Positions 1 through 9,341 of a stretch of 64,000 nucleotides of DNA are shown here, one piece after another (position 1 is the first letter of the stretch; the number at the start of each line of letters is the position of its first letter). This stretch comes from Vulcanimicrobiota bacterium (GTDB lineage Bacteria; Vulcanimicrobiota; Xenobia; Xenobiales; JADMJV01), in contig JAHBVR010000003.1 in the NCBI GenBank assembly GCA_019637395.1, positions 186,001 to 250,000 of the forward strand, written 5' to 3'. The notes beneath the pieces were generated by a model. It was not told the origin of the DNA. It was given only the letters and a program-made list of their open reading frames with translations, and did no database searches. Both the position numbers and the translations under genes were made by a program.

Positions 1-255
1 ATACTTCTGAGCGTTGTGCCAGTCGCCGGGTTTGTAGACCTGCACTTTATGCAGACCATAGTCGGTGGGCAACCAGTTCGGAGAGTAGCCGACCGGAATG
101 GTGCCGACCTGGACGTCATCCAACCAGACCTGCAACTCGCTGTCCGTATAGTTATAAAGCTTCACGAAACCCTGGGCATTGTAGGCGCTGGTCGGGGCGG
201 CCAGCAGGGCGAAGATGGAACACGCGAGAAGACTGGTGAAAAGTTTACGAACCAC
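1..255 (-). CDS. Exported protein of unknown function, 3' end off the window
   Basis: Reading leftward from a GTG at 255 there is an open frame of 85 codons that runs off the left edge. A GGAGG lies at 266-270, ten bases upstream, and decides the start. The first residues (VRKLFTSL, then a hydrophobic stretch ending near APTSA) look like a signal peptide. The mature part is rich in Tyr, Trp and Asp (KLYNYTDSELQVWLDD) and may be a beta-rich PEGA-like surface module, because a short Pro-Val-Gly segment is followed by an HKVQVYKPG strand. No family is assigned. It is divergent from the ATPase gene at 389. Confidence 0.6.
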   Translation of the reverse strand, partial: MVRKLFTSLLACSIFALLAAPTSAYNAQGFVKLYNYTDSELQVWLDDVQVGTIPVGYSPNWLPTDYGLHKVQVYKPGDWHNAQKY

Positions 256-388
256 GATTGACTTACCTCCGGTTAACTTGCTCACAGGGTAGCGGAGGGC
301 CCTGAAAAAACTCTGCAAGTCAGATCGTGTAAACATCTCACCAAGTCCGACAAGACTTTGACGGCTTTGTCGTCATTTGGTAGGTTAA

Positions 389-1549
389 ATGACGATGAAC
401 CCGTCAAAAGGTATCTACCTGGATCGCCATCTTGATCTGGCCGCAATGCTGGCCAGCAAGTCACACTTTCTCTTAGGTCCGAGGCAAACCGGTAAGACCT
501 CTCTTATCCGGCACAGCCTGCCTGGTGTCAGAGTCTACGACTTGCTGGATGCAACCACGTTTTTAGCTCTCAGCCGAGAGCCCGGCCGACTTGGCCAGGA
601 ACTCATTTCCGGCGAGCAACAGGTTGTAATCGACGAGATTCAACGTCTACCAGGCCTGCTCAATGAGGTCCATCGCCTCATTGAAGAACGCGGGGTGAAT
701 TTCTTACTGACCGGATCCAGCGCCCGAAAGCTGCGCCGGGGCGGGGTAAATCTGTTAGGGGGCCGAGCTCGCACCAAACGCCTGCACCCCCTGACTTACA
801 AAGAACTCGGGAGCCATTTTCAAATCGAGGCGGTCGTATCTCGCGGCACGCTTCCCTCCGTCTACTTTTCCGATGACCCGGGTGCTGACCTGGAGGCCTA
901 CGCGGGCTCCTATCTTCAAGAAGAGATCATGGCCGAAGGGGCCACCCGCAATGTTCCGGCCTTCAGCCGTTTTTTACGGGTCGCCTCGCAGTGCAACGGC
1001 ACCGTCGTCAATTTCACCCAGGTCGCCAGCGACGCCCAGGTAGCCCGCACTACCGTCTACGAATATTTTGACATTCTCAAAGATACGCTGATACTCCATG
1101 AGCTACCCGCCTGGCGCAAGTCCGCTTCCAGAAAACCGCTGGTTTCTTCCAAATATTACTTCTTCGATGTGGGAGTGGTAGCCACACTGCAAGGCCGGCG
1201 TTTCCGAGCGGGCACCCCTGAGTATGGAGAAGCGATGGAAACCTACCTGATGCATGAACTTGTTGCCCATCGAGATTATGCCGGCGGGGCGCCTTTAGCT
1301 TGCTGGCGTTCTGCCTCCGGCTACGAGGTGGACTTTGTGCTGGGGGATCATACGGCAGTGGAGCTCAAGGCCAAGGATACCATCTCTGCCAAAGATCTCC
1401 GCCCCCTCCGGGCGCTGGCCGAAGAAGGGGTTATGAAACGCCTGCTCTGCGTCAGCCTGGACCGCCAGCCCAGGCTGGTCGACGGCATCGAAGTCGTGCC
1501 TCTCACGCAGTTCCTTCAGCGCCTTTGGGAAGGAGAATTTAACGAATGA
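389..1549 (+). CDS. AAA_14/DUF4143 P-loop ATPase
   Basis: The 386 residues match the archaeal/bacterial AAA_14 plus DUF4143 architecture. Walker A is GPRQTGKT at residues 30-37, Walker B is VVIDEIQRLP near 85, and sensor-like LTGSSARKLRR and GGRA motifs follow. The C-terminal third carries a PD-(D/E)XK-like core (SGYEVDFVL then AVELKAK). Proteins of this family are very common and mostly uncharacterised; a role in nucleic-acid or toxin-antitoxin-like defence is inferred. No Shine-Dalgarno is visible at the first ATG. A possible -35 TTGACG (358-363) and -10 TAGGTT (381-386) lie so close that the message could be leaderless, starting at the second ATG (395). It ends two bases before the convergent peptidase gene. 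Confidence 0.85.
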   Translation: MTMNPSKGIYLDRHLDLAAMLASKSHFLLGPRQTGKTSLIRHSLPGVRVYDLLDATTFLALSREPGRLGQELISGEQQVVIDEIQRLPGLLNEVHRLIEERGVNFLLTGSSARKLRRGGVNLLGGRARTKRLHPLTYKELGSHFQIEAVVSRGTLPSVYFSDDPGADLEAYAGSYLQEEIMAEGATRNVPAFSRFLRVASQCNGTVVNFTQVASDAQVARTTVYEYFDILKDTLILHELPAWRKSASRKPLVSSKYYFFDVGVVATLQGRRFRAGTPEYGEAMETYLMHELVAHRDYAGGAPLACWRSASGYEVDFVLGDHTAVELKAKDTISAKDLRPLRALAEEGVMKRLLCVSLDRQPRLVDGIEVVPLTQFLQRLWEGEFNE

Positions 1550-1551
1550 CT

Positions 1552-3924
1552 TCAGCGCGGGGGAGCATTTTTGACGTGGGCCTCCAGCCAGCGATCCATC
1601 TCGTAGAAGGTGTGTAGCACCGATTCGCGGGCGGCGTAGGAGTGGGACTCCTTGGGCAGGACGACCAGGCGAACTTTGCCCCCCAGGCCTTTGACCGCCT
1701 GGAAGAGACGCTCGCTTTGCATGGGGAAGGTGCCGGGGTTGTTGTCTTCGCCCCCGTGAATCAGCAGCAGCGGTTCGTTGATCTTATCGGCATAGGTGAA
1801 AGGCGACATGCGCTTGTAAAGGTCGGGCACTTCCCAATAGGTGCGCTCCTCCGACTGGAAGCCGAAGGGCGTCAGAGTGCGGTTATAGGCGCCGCTACGG
1901 GCAATGCCGGCGCGAAAAATCTCGGAGTGGGCCAGCAAGTTGGCGGTGGTGAAGGCGCCGTAGGAGTGCCCGCCGATGGCGCAGCGGTCCTTGTCGCCCA
2001 CGCCGGTGGCCACCACCCCGTCCACGGCCGCCTGGGCATCCATGACCAGTTGCTCCACGTAGCTGTCGTTGGGCTCCTTCTTGCCCTCACCGATGATCGG
2101 AAAAGTCGGATCTTCCAGCACGGCATAACCGCGCATCACGAAAAACAGGGGCCCGCCCCAGAAGGGCCGGATGAAGCGATAGGGAGAGTCCTTGATCTGG
2201 CCGGCCGCGGCGGCGCTTTTAAATTCTCCCGGATAAGCCCAGATCAACACCGGCAGGCGCCCCCCGTTGTATCCGGGAGGTGTATACAAAGTCCCGGTCA
2301 GATCCACACCGTCGGCCCGTTTATAGCGAATGATCTCTTTCTTGATGCCCTTGAGCTGGGGGGCCGGGTGGGCGAACTGAGTCAGCGCCTGCTCTTTCAA
2401 ATAGAGGTTGGGAGGCGTCTCCAGGTTCTCCCGCGTGATGAGCAGTTGGTCCCCATCTATAAAACGGACCGGGCGCTCGAAGTTGGGGGGCTGACTGCGG
2501 AACAGGCGTTCTGACTGGCCGCTGGCCAGATCGTAGCGGTCTACAAAGGGCCGGTCGCCCTCCGGTGAGGCCCCCTGCCCGGCCAGGAAGATAGCCTCTT
2601 TGTTCATCAGCATGACCGCGTGGCCGTTGGGCAGGGTGCGATGCATGGGCTTGCCGGGGTTGGCGTAACGGTCTTCCGAGGAGCGATCGAAATGGATTTT
2701 GGGCGCGGCGCTCGGCTGTCCCGGCTGCAAGAGCAAAGCCTTGCTGCGGCGTGTTTTGTACCAACCTTCGTAGATCAGAGCGTGTCTGTCGTCGCCCCAT
2801 TCCACCTCGCCGTAGCGCTGGTCCAGGCTCACCCAGGGCAGGGCGTCGCCGCCGGGCGTCCACAGGAAAGCCTGGTCGCGAATGGGAGCGGGCTTGCGCG
2901 CGTCACCGCCATCCTGCGCCTCCACCCAGAAAAGGGTGTGAGGAGCGTCCGAGCGCCATTGGCAGGAACGCGGCCCGGTGCGCACCGAGTCGAAGTCGGG
3001 CGGCGAATTTTCATCCAGAGGCAGATCAGCAATGACTTTCACGGTCTTCCCGCGGGCGTCCAGGACTTCGGTCTTGGTGGGGAAATTGTTGATGGGAACG
3101 TTGTAACTGAAGGGCGCGTGGATCGACTCCAGCAGTAAATACTGGCCGCTGGGGGAAAGCGAAACCCCCGAGTAAAGTCCCGGGCGCGTCCACTCCCGCC
3201 GGCTCTTGCCGTCGGGACTGACCAGCAGAACCTGAGAGGTCAAATAGTAGCTGAAAAGCTTCTCGTCTTCGGGCGTCTTGAGCAAGTCCTGAAAGGTGCG
3301 AGCCGAGGCCTTCCCGCCTTCGTGGTCTTGAATGCTGGGGCCACTGGGGATGGTACGGACGGCCGGAACGGGACCGGGTTTGGCCGGCACGGCCAGCACC
3401 AGCAGGTTCTTGCCATCCGGGGTCCATTCCAATTGGAAGCCCAGGCAGGCGTTGAGAATCACACCCGGCACGCGGTGGGCTGTATTGCTGGCCACCTCCG
3501 CCACCCACAACTCGCTGCCGCCGGGAGCCACGTGCACGAAGGCCAGTTGCTTGCCGTCGGGAGACCAGTGTAGCGCGGCCAGGCGCGGTTTCTTGGGTAG
3601 TCCTTTGAGCGGACGGGCGGGGCCCTGGCGCAGGGGGCGCAATTCCAGCGCCTGATAGTATTTTTCACGGCCCGAGGCGCGGCTATTGGGGTTGAAGCGC
3701 AGGCCGGCCAGTTTCAGTTCCGGCTCCGACAGTTGCTCGATGCTGAGAAAACCTGGCCGAGCCGCTTGCGACAGTGTCTGGCTGCGCGGATCGATCGAAA
3801 GCTCCGGCGTGTTGGGAGCATCCACCAGGCTTTTCAGCTCGGGCGGCGGGGTGCGGTAGCCTGCTTCCGGACGGGCCAGAGCGGGCAGGCTGAGCAAAGC
3901 GAGGAGGAGGATGGTCTTCTTCAT
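1552..3924 (-). CDS. Secreted prolyl-oligopeptidase family S9 peptidase, glutamyl-endopeptidase (CGEP) type
   Basis: The 790-residue protein begins with a signal peptide (MKKTILLLALLSLPALA), so it acts in the periplasm or outside. A beta-propeller of WD/PD40-like repeats fills roughly residues 100-500, and an alpha/beta hydrolase domain follows. The catalytic triad is visible: Ser654 in GGHSYGAF, Asp727 in GGEDNNPG and His761 in KESHSY. The segment around the active site (IARSGAYNRTLTPFGFQ, MSPF, NNPGT) closely resembles plant chloroplast glutamyl endopeptidase, so cleavage after Glu is the best functional guess. Length is normal for the group once the chloroplast extension is left out. It lies just downstream of the kinase gene on the same strand, with 25 bases between them. 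Confidence 0.9.
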   Translation of the reverse strand: MKKTILLLALLSLPALARPEAGYRTPPPELKSLVDAPNTPELSIDPRSQTLSQAARPGFLSIEQLSEPELKLAGLRFNPNSRASGREKYYQALELRPLRQGPARPLKGLPKKPRLAALHWSPDGKQLAFVHVAPGGSELWVAEVASNTAHRVPGVILNACLGFQLEWTPDGKNLLVLAVPAKPGPVPAVRTIPSGPSIQDHEGGKASARTFQDLLKTPEDEKLFSYYLTSQVLLVSPDGKSRREWTRPGLYSGVSLSPSGQYLLLESIHAPFSYNVPINNFPTKTEVLDARGKTVKVIADLPLDENSPPDFDSVRTGPRSCQWRSDAPHTLFWVEAQDGGDARKPAPIRDQAFLWTPGGDALPWVSLDQRYGEVEWGDDRHALIYEGWYKTRRSKALLLQPGQPSAAPKIHFDRSSEDRYANPGKPMHRTLPNGHAVMLMNKEAIFLAGQGASPEGDRPFVDRYDLASGQSERLFRSQPPNFERPVRFIDGDQLLITRENLETPPNLYLKEQALTQFAHPAPQLKGIKKEIIRYKRADGVDLTGTLYTPPGYNGGRLPVLIWAYPGEFKSAAAAGQIKDSPYRFIRPFWGGPLFFVMRGYAVLEDPTFPIIGEGKKEPNDSYVEQLVMDAQAAVDGVVATGVGDKDRCAIGGHSYGAFTTANLLAHSEIFRAGIARSGAYNRTLTPFGFQSEERTYWEVPDLYKRMSPFTYADKINEPLLLIHGGEDNNPGTFPMQSERLFQAVKGLGGKVRLVVLPKESHSYAARESVLHTFYEMDRWLEAHVKNAPPR

Positions 3925-3949
3925 CGCCAGGAGTTTTTGCCGAAGCGCC

Positions 3950-4984
3950 TTATCCCTTTATCAGGGCCGTCAGCTGCTCCCAGAAGGTGCGTTTTTTAGG
4001 CGGCTCGGGATAAACCTGGGCTACCTCGGCCAGTTGCTCCAACTCGCCGCGATCCAGCCAGACTCCGCCACATTGAGGGCAACAGTCGATCTCCACCTTC
4101 TGTTTGGGGGTGGTTTGCAGCGGCAACCGGCATACGGGGCAGAGACGTGCGGCCGGCTTCTCCACCGTTTGCGGCTCCACCGGTCCGGGCACCAGGCCGA
4201 GCAGTTGGCGGACGGCGGCCACACTCTGGGGTCGCCTGGCCGGCTCCAGTTCGAGCATCGCCTGCAGGGCCGCCCAGACGGTGTCCGTGACGGAATCGTT
4301 AACCGGTCGCGGGTCGGGCAAGGGCGCCTTCTCCTTGAGCCGGGCGGCCGCGTCGGGCGGCACCTGGTCGCTGAGCAGAAAGAGCATGATGGCGCCCAGA
4401 GCATAAAGATCGGAGCGCTGGTCGGCCACTCCGCGGCCATATTGCTCAATGGGCGCATAACCCATCGAGCCCATGCCGATTTCCATGCCTCCCGGCACCG
4501 GTTGCAGGCGTTTGGCCAGCCCGAAGTCGATCAAGCGCAGGCGGCCGCCTTGGTCCATCATCACGTTGCCCGGCTTCAAATCGCGCACGATCACGGGCGG
4601 CTCCTGACCGTGCAGGTATTCGAGAACATCCAGCAGTTGCTCAGCGAATTCAAGCACCCGGCGCTGGCTCAGCGGTTTGGGGGCCAGTTTGGCGACCTGC
4701 TCCAGGTCGCGCCCGTTAATGAACTCCATGACCATATAGATGCGCCCGGATTCTTCGAAAAAATCCAGCACCAGGGCCAGTCCGGGATGCGCTAAGCTGG
4801 CCATGATGCGGGCCTCGGCCTCCAACTGGCGGGCGTTGGTGACGCCGGGCGCGAGCGCCTTGATGGCCAGCTTGCGGCCCAGGCGCAGGTGCTCGCCCAG
4901 AAAGACGGTGCTCATTCCCCCCTGCCCCAGAAAGCGCTCGATCTTGTAGCGTCCCTGCAGGGTCTTACCCACCAGCTCGATCAT
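3950..4984 (-). CDS. Ser/Thr protein kinase with C-terminal zf-TFIIB zinc ribbon
   Basis: A eukaryotic-like kinase domain starts at once after ATG 4984 (LVGKTLQGRYKIERFLGQGG, with the glycine loop in FLGQGGMSTVF). The open frame continues upstream to 5026, but those residues are an unlikely extension. The catalytic loop reads VRDLKPGN in place of HRDLKPEN; the DFG motif (LIDFGLAKR) and a VAIK-like KLAIKAL lysine are present. The last 60 residues hold CPVC and CPQCGGVWLDRGELEQL, a zf-TFIIB zinc ribbon. No membrane segment is visible, so it is probably cytoplasmic. The start is 57 bases from the divergent permease gene. Substrates are unknown. Confidence 0.87.
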   Translation of the reverse strand: MIELVGKTLQGRYKIERFLGQGGMSTVFLGEHLRLGRKLAIKALAPGVTNARQLEAEARIMASLAHPGLALVLDFFEESGRIYMVMEFINGRDLEQVAKLAPKPLSQRRVLEFAEQLLDVLEYLHGQEPPVIVRDLKPGNVMMDQGGRLRLIDFGLAKRLQPVPGGMEIGMGSMGYAPIEQYGRGVADQRSDLYALGAIMLFLLSDQVPPDAAARLKEKAPLPDPRPVNDSVTDTVWAALQAMLELEPARRPQSVAAVRQLLGLVPGPVEPQTVEKPAARLCPVCRLPLQTTPKQKVEIDCCPQCGGVWLDRGELEQLAEVAQVYPEPPKKRTFWEQLTALIKG

Positions 4985-5041
4985 GTCCGGGGCATTTCGC
5001 CCGCAGCCAGGGCGCCGCCTGCGCAACGAGAACAGAAGAGC

Positions 5042-6349
5042 GTGCGCAAGCTTTCCAGTTGGGATGCCACCGCCGTGCTTATGGGCACCATCATCGGCTC
5101 CGGCATTTTCCTGGTGCCGGCCGCGCTGGCTCGCGATCTGCCCGCCCCCGGCCTGATCATACTGGTCTGGGTGGCCGGCGGTCTGCTCAGCCTGTTGGGA
5201 GCCCTGACTTTCGCCGAGCTGGCGGTGGAACGTCCCTCGGCCGGCGGCCAGTATGTCTATCTGCGCGACGCCTACGGGCCCATGTGGGGCTTTCTCTTCG
5301 GTTGGGTGACTTTTCTGGTCATTCAGACCGGCTCCATCGCCGCCGTCAGCGTTGGCTTTGCTCAGTATCTGGCCGCCTTTGTGCCGCTGCCCCCGAAACT
5401 AATGGCGTTGCTCAGCATTGCTTTCCTGACCGCCGTCAACTGCCGTAGCCTGGGCGCCGGCTCGGGCCTGCAGAATCTTTTTACCGTGCTCAAACTGGCG
5501 GCCATCGGCGCGCTTATTCTGGCCGGGTTCCGGGGAGACTGGCACAACCTGTTGCCGCTGGCTTCCCATCAGCCGGGGGTTTGTGCCGCCTTCGGGGTGG
5601 CCCTGGTGGGGGTGCTCTGGGCCTATGACGGCTGGAACAGCCTGGGCTACCTGGCCGAAGAGATCGCCGATCCCGTTCGTTCCCTGCCCAGAGCCTTGCT
5701 GGGCGGCGTGGCCGCGGTTACCGTTGTCTATGCCCTGACCACGCTGGCCTGCCTGTTGTTATTAGGCCAACAGGGAATGGCCACCGCTCCGCAAGACCGG
5801 GTGGCCTGGTTGGCCGCCTTTCAGGTGGCTGGCGACTGGGGCGCGCGCTGGATGGCGGCGGGCATTCTGGTCTCCACTTTCGGCTGCCTCAACGGCATGA
5901 TCCTGGCCGGTCCCTGGGTCTACTTCGCGATGGCTCGCGATGGTTTGTTCTTTCGCCAGCTGGGCGAGAAGCACCCCACCCGGGGCACTCCGGTGATCTC
6001 GCTGGTCTGCCAGGGCCTGTGGTCGGCTCTGCTGGCTCTCTCCGGCCGTTACGATCAACTGTTTACTTACGTAATTTTTGTCTCGTGGCTATTTTACGCC
6101 ATGACGGCGGGAGCCTTGTTTGTCTTTCGCAGGCGCCATGGAAAGCCCACCTACCAGACCTGGGGTTATCCGGTTACACCGGCGCTCTTCATTGCACTGG
6201 CGTTGGCACTGGTGGCCAACACGCTGTGGACACAACCCGAACCCTCGCTATGCGGCCTGGGCCTGACCCTGGCCGGGCTCCCCTTTTACGCCTATTTCCG
6301 GCGCACGTATACGTCGGCTTCGTCGAGCGAACCGAGCAACTGCGACTGA
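5042..6349 (+). CDS. APC-family amino-acid permease
   Basis: About 12 hydrophobic segments and the TM1 signature MGTIIGSGIFLVPAAL mark an amino acid-polyamine-organocation transporter, close to the LAT/SteT exchanger branch (DGWNSLGYLAEEI in TM6, and a later YFAMARDGLFF loop). It should move neutral amino acids across the inner membrane. GTG 5042 is preferred: it begins VRKLSSWDATAVLMG, which matches family starts, and an upstream extension would overlap the divergent kinase gene. The length of 435 residues is normal. Its 3' end overlaps the convergent gene at 6292 by 58 bases. Confidence 0.88.
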   Translation: MRKLSSWDATAVLMGTIIGSGIFLVPAALARDLPAPGLIILVWVAGGLLSLLGALTFAELAVERPSAGGQYVYLRDAYGPMWGFLFGWVTFLVIQTGSIAAVSVGFAQYLAAFVPLPPKLMALLSIAFLTAVNCRSLGAGSGLQNLFTVLKLAAIGALILAGFRGDWHNLLPLASHQPGVCAAFGVALVGVLWAYDGWNSLGYLAEEIADPVRSLPRALLGGVAAVTVVYALTTLACLLLLGQQGMATAPQDRVAWLAAFQVAGDWGARWMAAGILVSTFGCLNGMILAGPWVYFAMARDGLFFRQLGEKHPTRGTPVISLVCQGLWSALLALSGRYDQLFTYVIFVSWLFYAMTAGALFVFRRRHGKPTYQTWGYPVTPALFIALALALVANTLWTQPEPSLCGLGLTLAGLPFYAYFRRTYTSASSSEPSNCD

Positions 6350-6765
6350 CCCTGCACCTGCTCACGCGGAGAACCCTGGCCGGTGGGTGCGAAGCCCATT
6401 TCTTCCAACTCCGTGATGGTGAGTTCATCGTGCACGAAGACCAGGCGGTCCTTGATCTCGGCCCACTCCTCGGGGCTCAGGTTGGTTTTCTGTAGAAATT
6501 GCTCTTGCAGGGTCATCTCCGGCGCCAGCGCGGGCAGGTCCATCACCTGGGCCGGACCGGGGTCGGCCGTGGGCAGGCCCAAGCCGAACGTCCTCACCTG
6601 CCAGTTCGGCCCGCTCATCTGGCCACCGTTCTCTTCCAGATCCTTGACCAGTTTCTTGACTTTACGGGCCAGCAGCCAGAGCACCAGACGAAGTCCCAGC
6701 ACCAGCAGGGTGGGCAGCAAGAGGATGCCGAGCATCACTCCCAATAAAAGGGTGGACCAATCCAT
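6292..6765 (-). CDS. Single-pass membrane protein of unknown function
   Basis: The 157-residue protein starts at ATG 6765, directly preceded by AAAGGAAG; a GTG five codons upstream (6780) is possible. One strong transmembrane segment (TLLLGVMLGILLLPTLLVLGLRLVLW, given as residues about 4-29) is followed by a basic RKVKKLVKDLEE helix and an acidic cytoplasmic tail with ITELEEMGF. No family is recognised. It overlaps the permease gene tail to tail and lies 42 bases downstream of the Uma2 gene on the same strand, so it may be co-transcribed with it. Confidence 0.65.
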   Translation of the reverse strand: MDWSTLLLGVMLGILLLPTLLVLGLRLVLWLLARKVKKLVKDLEENGGQMSGPNWQVRTFGLGLPTADPGPAQVMDLPALAPEMTLQEQFLQKTNLSPEEWAEIKDRLVFVHDELTITELEEMGFAPTGQGSPREQVQGQSQLLGSLDEADVYVRRK

Positions 6766-6807
6766 CTCTTCCTTTTGCACTCAATCGGGCTACGCAAAAC
6801 CCCTACA

Positions 6808-7320
6808 CTACTCTGGCTCCGGAGCGAACTCCACACGCTCGTAGAGTTCGGCCAGCGGCAGTTCCACCTCGATTTCGGGCAATGGAATGACCGCCTCGAG
6901 TCCCTCGTAGACTTGCTCCACCATCAGATAGACGGCCAGGGAAGGGACGCTAAGATAGGCCTCGCGCTTTTCGGTCAAATCAAGTCGGCGAGTCCTTCGT
7001 GAAAGGACTTCCACCACCAGGCAGGGCTGGTCTTGAAAGACATCCCCTTCAGGATTGGGCTGGCAGACCACCATCGCATCCGGGTAATAGAAGCGGGTGT
7101 GGGTAGGGTAACGGAGGCGCACCTTGGTGTCGGAATTGAAAGGCTCACAGCGCCCTCCACGCAGGCGCAGGCCCAGCGCCAGGGTCACAGAAGTTGCGAT
7201 TCGGTTGTGGCGATTCCTCGCCCCCGACATCGCGTAGACGACACCACCAACATACTCGTGCTTGATGGGCGAATCAATTTCCTGAGCCAGATACTCGGCC
7301 GGCGAGATCAGGGCATTCAT
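6808..7320 (-). CDS. Uma2 (DUF820) family restriction-endonuclease-like protein
   Basis: The 170 residues match the Uma2 family. They start ISPAEYLAQE, continue KHEYVGGVVYAMSGARNRHN, and hold the PD-(D/E)XK core as YYPDAMVVC then CLVVEVLSRRT, followed by KREAYLSVPSL. ATG 7320 fits because GGCAGGA lies just upstream; the frame stays open further up, but that extension does not look like this family. Uma2 proteins are highly paralogous in some bacteria and their cellular role is unknown; nuclease activity is inferred from the fold. The 152 bases between it and the ABC-ATPase gene hold no gene I can support. Confidence 0.85.
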   Translation of the reverse strand: MNALISPAEYLAQEIDSPIKHEYVGGVVYAMSGARNRHNRIATSVTLALGLRLRGGRCEPFNSDTKVRLRYPTHTRFYYPDAMVVCQPNPEGDVFQDQPCLVVEVLSRRTRRLDLTEKREAYLSVPSLAVYLMVEQVYEGLEAVIPLPEIEVELPLAELYERVEFAPEPE

Positions 7321-7472
7321 TCCTGCCAGTATAGACGAAGGTTCTAGAAATGAAAACCAGCCCGGTGCAAACAACCTCCCCGCAGCTTGCACTGGAGCCA
7401 CCATGCTCCGGGTAAGCCTCAGTACGCCCGATGGCCAGCCGCCGACGAAAGCGTCAATCACAAGGAACACAG

Positions 7473-9341
7473 CTAAGTCATCGGGACGAACAGGAAGGGG
7501 CGGGAGCTGGCGCGCACCAGGCGGGTGGCCAGGGCGGTCTTGCTGGGCATTCCCATGACGATCAGGTCGTAGTTGCCTTCTTCCATCTCCTGCAGCAGCG
7601 TCTGGGCCACACTGCCGTCGGAGCCCATATCCAAAAGACGAGGACGCGCCTCCACTCCCATGGCGTGCAGAGAGTTGATGGCTCCGGCCAGATGGTTGCG
7701 CACTCGGGCCTTGTGATCGGGTTCCGCCGTCTCGGACACGGCGTGGCACACCGACACCGAGGCTCCCGCGCGTTTGGCCACTCGCCCGCCCAGCCACACA
7801 TCTCCTTTGCCCGGTTCACCGGCGGCGCTGCAGATCATAATCCTGGAGATCTTGGGACGGTCTTGCTGGACCAGCAGCACCGGCACCTCCGATTTGGCCA
7901 GCAGACGCTGGGCCCATGGGCCCAGGCGCGTAACCGACGGGCCTTCATCCTCTCCAATCACGACCAGTTCGTGGCGACCCTCGCGCACTTCGCGCAGGAC
8001 CTCCTCGGACAAGCCGCCGCGCCGCACGCACATCTTCAGGTTGGGCGCTCTTTCCAGTAGCGAGCCGTGCAATTCCGCCAAGCGGGCGGTCACGTCGGCT
8101 TCGCGTTCGTTCACTCCCGCAATCGAAAGCAGAGTGGCCGGCGCACCGGTGGCTTCCGAAACGCGCAAGCCAAAATCCAGGGCCACCCGGGACTCCTGCA
8201 CAAAATCCACCAGGATCAATGAGCGCAGGCCGGTGCGCTCGAGCAGGTGGTAGTGCAACAGGCCGACGGCCACCTGCTGGCCCACCTGAAAAGGACGCCC
8301 CTCCGGCCGGGAAGCCACCCAGGCTTCCAGCTGCGGATGTTCCTGCCCGTAGGCGGGGGCCGGCGAGATACAGCGCACGCCGTCCAGTTCGGGAAGATTG
8401 AGACGTAAGCGCTGGCCTGAGCCGGTGAAAGTCGCCTCGGCAACCTGGCCGGAACCGAGCGAATGCCCTTCGAGCAACGACGCTTCTTCCCGCACCTCGA
8501 CGTTTTCGGCGCGGGCCAACAAGCGCACGCGGGCCCCTCCCAGATGCCCCGGCATGGCGGTGTTCGGCGGGCAGGGCACCACCCGCGAGCCCAACTTCAC
8601 GCCTTCGGGGCACAATTCACCCACCAGCACATTACCGCCACCGACAAAGGTGGCCACGAACTGGGACGAGGGCCGGTGGTAGAGCTGGTCGGGTGTGCCC
8701 ACCTCCAGCAGATTGCCGCGCTCCAACACGCCGATGCGATCCCCCAATTCAAAACCTTCCTCCTGGTCGTGGGTCACCAGAATGGAGGTTACGCCCAGGC
8801 GCCGCTGGATCTCTTTCAACGAACGGCGCAACTGCCCGCGAATTTTGACGTCCAGAGCACCGAACGGTTCATCCAGCAGCAAAACGGCCGGCTCGTAGGC
8901 CAGGGCCCGAGCCAGAGCCACGCGCTGCAACTGGCCGCCGGAAAGCTGCGAGGGATAACGCTCGCCCAGGCCGGCCAGCTCGACCAGGTCCATCAATTCC
9001 TCGGAGCGCTTGCGCCGTTGCTCGGGGGCTACATTGCGCACCCGCAGGCCAAATTCGATATTTTCGGCCACCGTCATATGGCGGAAAATCGAGTAATTCT
9101 GGAAGACGAATCCGGTGTCGCGCAACTGAGGAGCGAGGTGGGTGACATCGCGGCCCCTCAGCTCGATGCGACCTCCGTCAGGATCGGTCAGACCGGCGAT
9201 CATGCGCAAAATAGTGCTCTTGCCGCTACCGCTGCCGCCCAACAGAACGAACAGCTCGCCATCCTGGATCTCCAGATTGATGCGATTCACCACCGGCAGC
9301 CCTTGATAGTTCTTACACAGATTTTTTAAGATAATCGACAT
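7473..9341 (-). CDS. Sulfate-type ABC importer ATPase fused to two universal-stress (USP) domains
   Basis: Residues 1-240 are a CysA/PotA-like ATPase: Walker A GGSGSGKST at 35-43, signature LSGGQ at 133-137, Walker B LLLDEP at 154-159, H-loop VTHDQEE. A TOBE-like region follows to about 375. The last 245 residues are not usual for the family: two tandem USP-like repeats (ILVDF...VVIGED...LLAKSEVPVLLV, and IMICSA...LIVMGM...RASSRPFLFVP). Ordinary CysA proteins are about 350 residues, so this is a fusion. It is the last gene of a three-gene operon with its permease (adjacent, no gap) and binding protein. The USP half may sense ATP or stress and tune transport; that is inference. Confidence 0.88.
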   Translation of the reverse strand: MSIILKNLCKNYQGLPVVNRINLEIQDGELFVLLGGSGSGKSTILRMIAGLTDPDGGRIELRGRDVTHLAPQLRDTGFVFQNYSIFRHMTVAENIEFGLRVRNVAPEQRRKRSEELMDLVELAGLGERYPSQLSGGQLQRVALARALAYEPAVLLLDEPFGALDVKIRGQLRRSLKEIQRRLGVTSILVTHDQEEGFELGDRIGVLERGNLLEVGTPDQLYHRPSSQFVATFVGGGNVLVGELCPEGVKLGSRVVPCPPNTAMPGHLGGARVRLLARAENVEVREEASLLEGHSLGSGQVAEATFTGSGQRLRLNLPELDGVRCISPAPAYGQEHPQLEAWVASRPEGRPFQVGQQVAVGLLHYHLLERTGLRSLILVDFVQESRVALDFGLRVSEATGAPATLLSIAGVNEREADVTARLAELHGSLLERAPNLKMCVRRGGLSEEVLREVREGRHELVVIGEDEGPSVTRLGPWAQRLLAKSEVPVLLVQQDRPKISRIMICSAAGEPGKGDVWLGGRVAKRAGASVSVCHAVSETAEPDHKARVRNHLAGAINSLHAMGVEARPRLLDMGSDGSVAQTLLQEMEEGNYDLIVMGMPSKTALATRLVRASSRPFLFVPMT

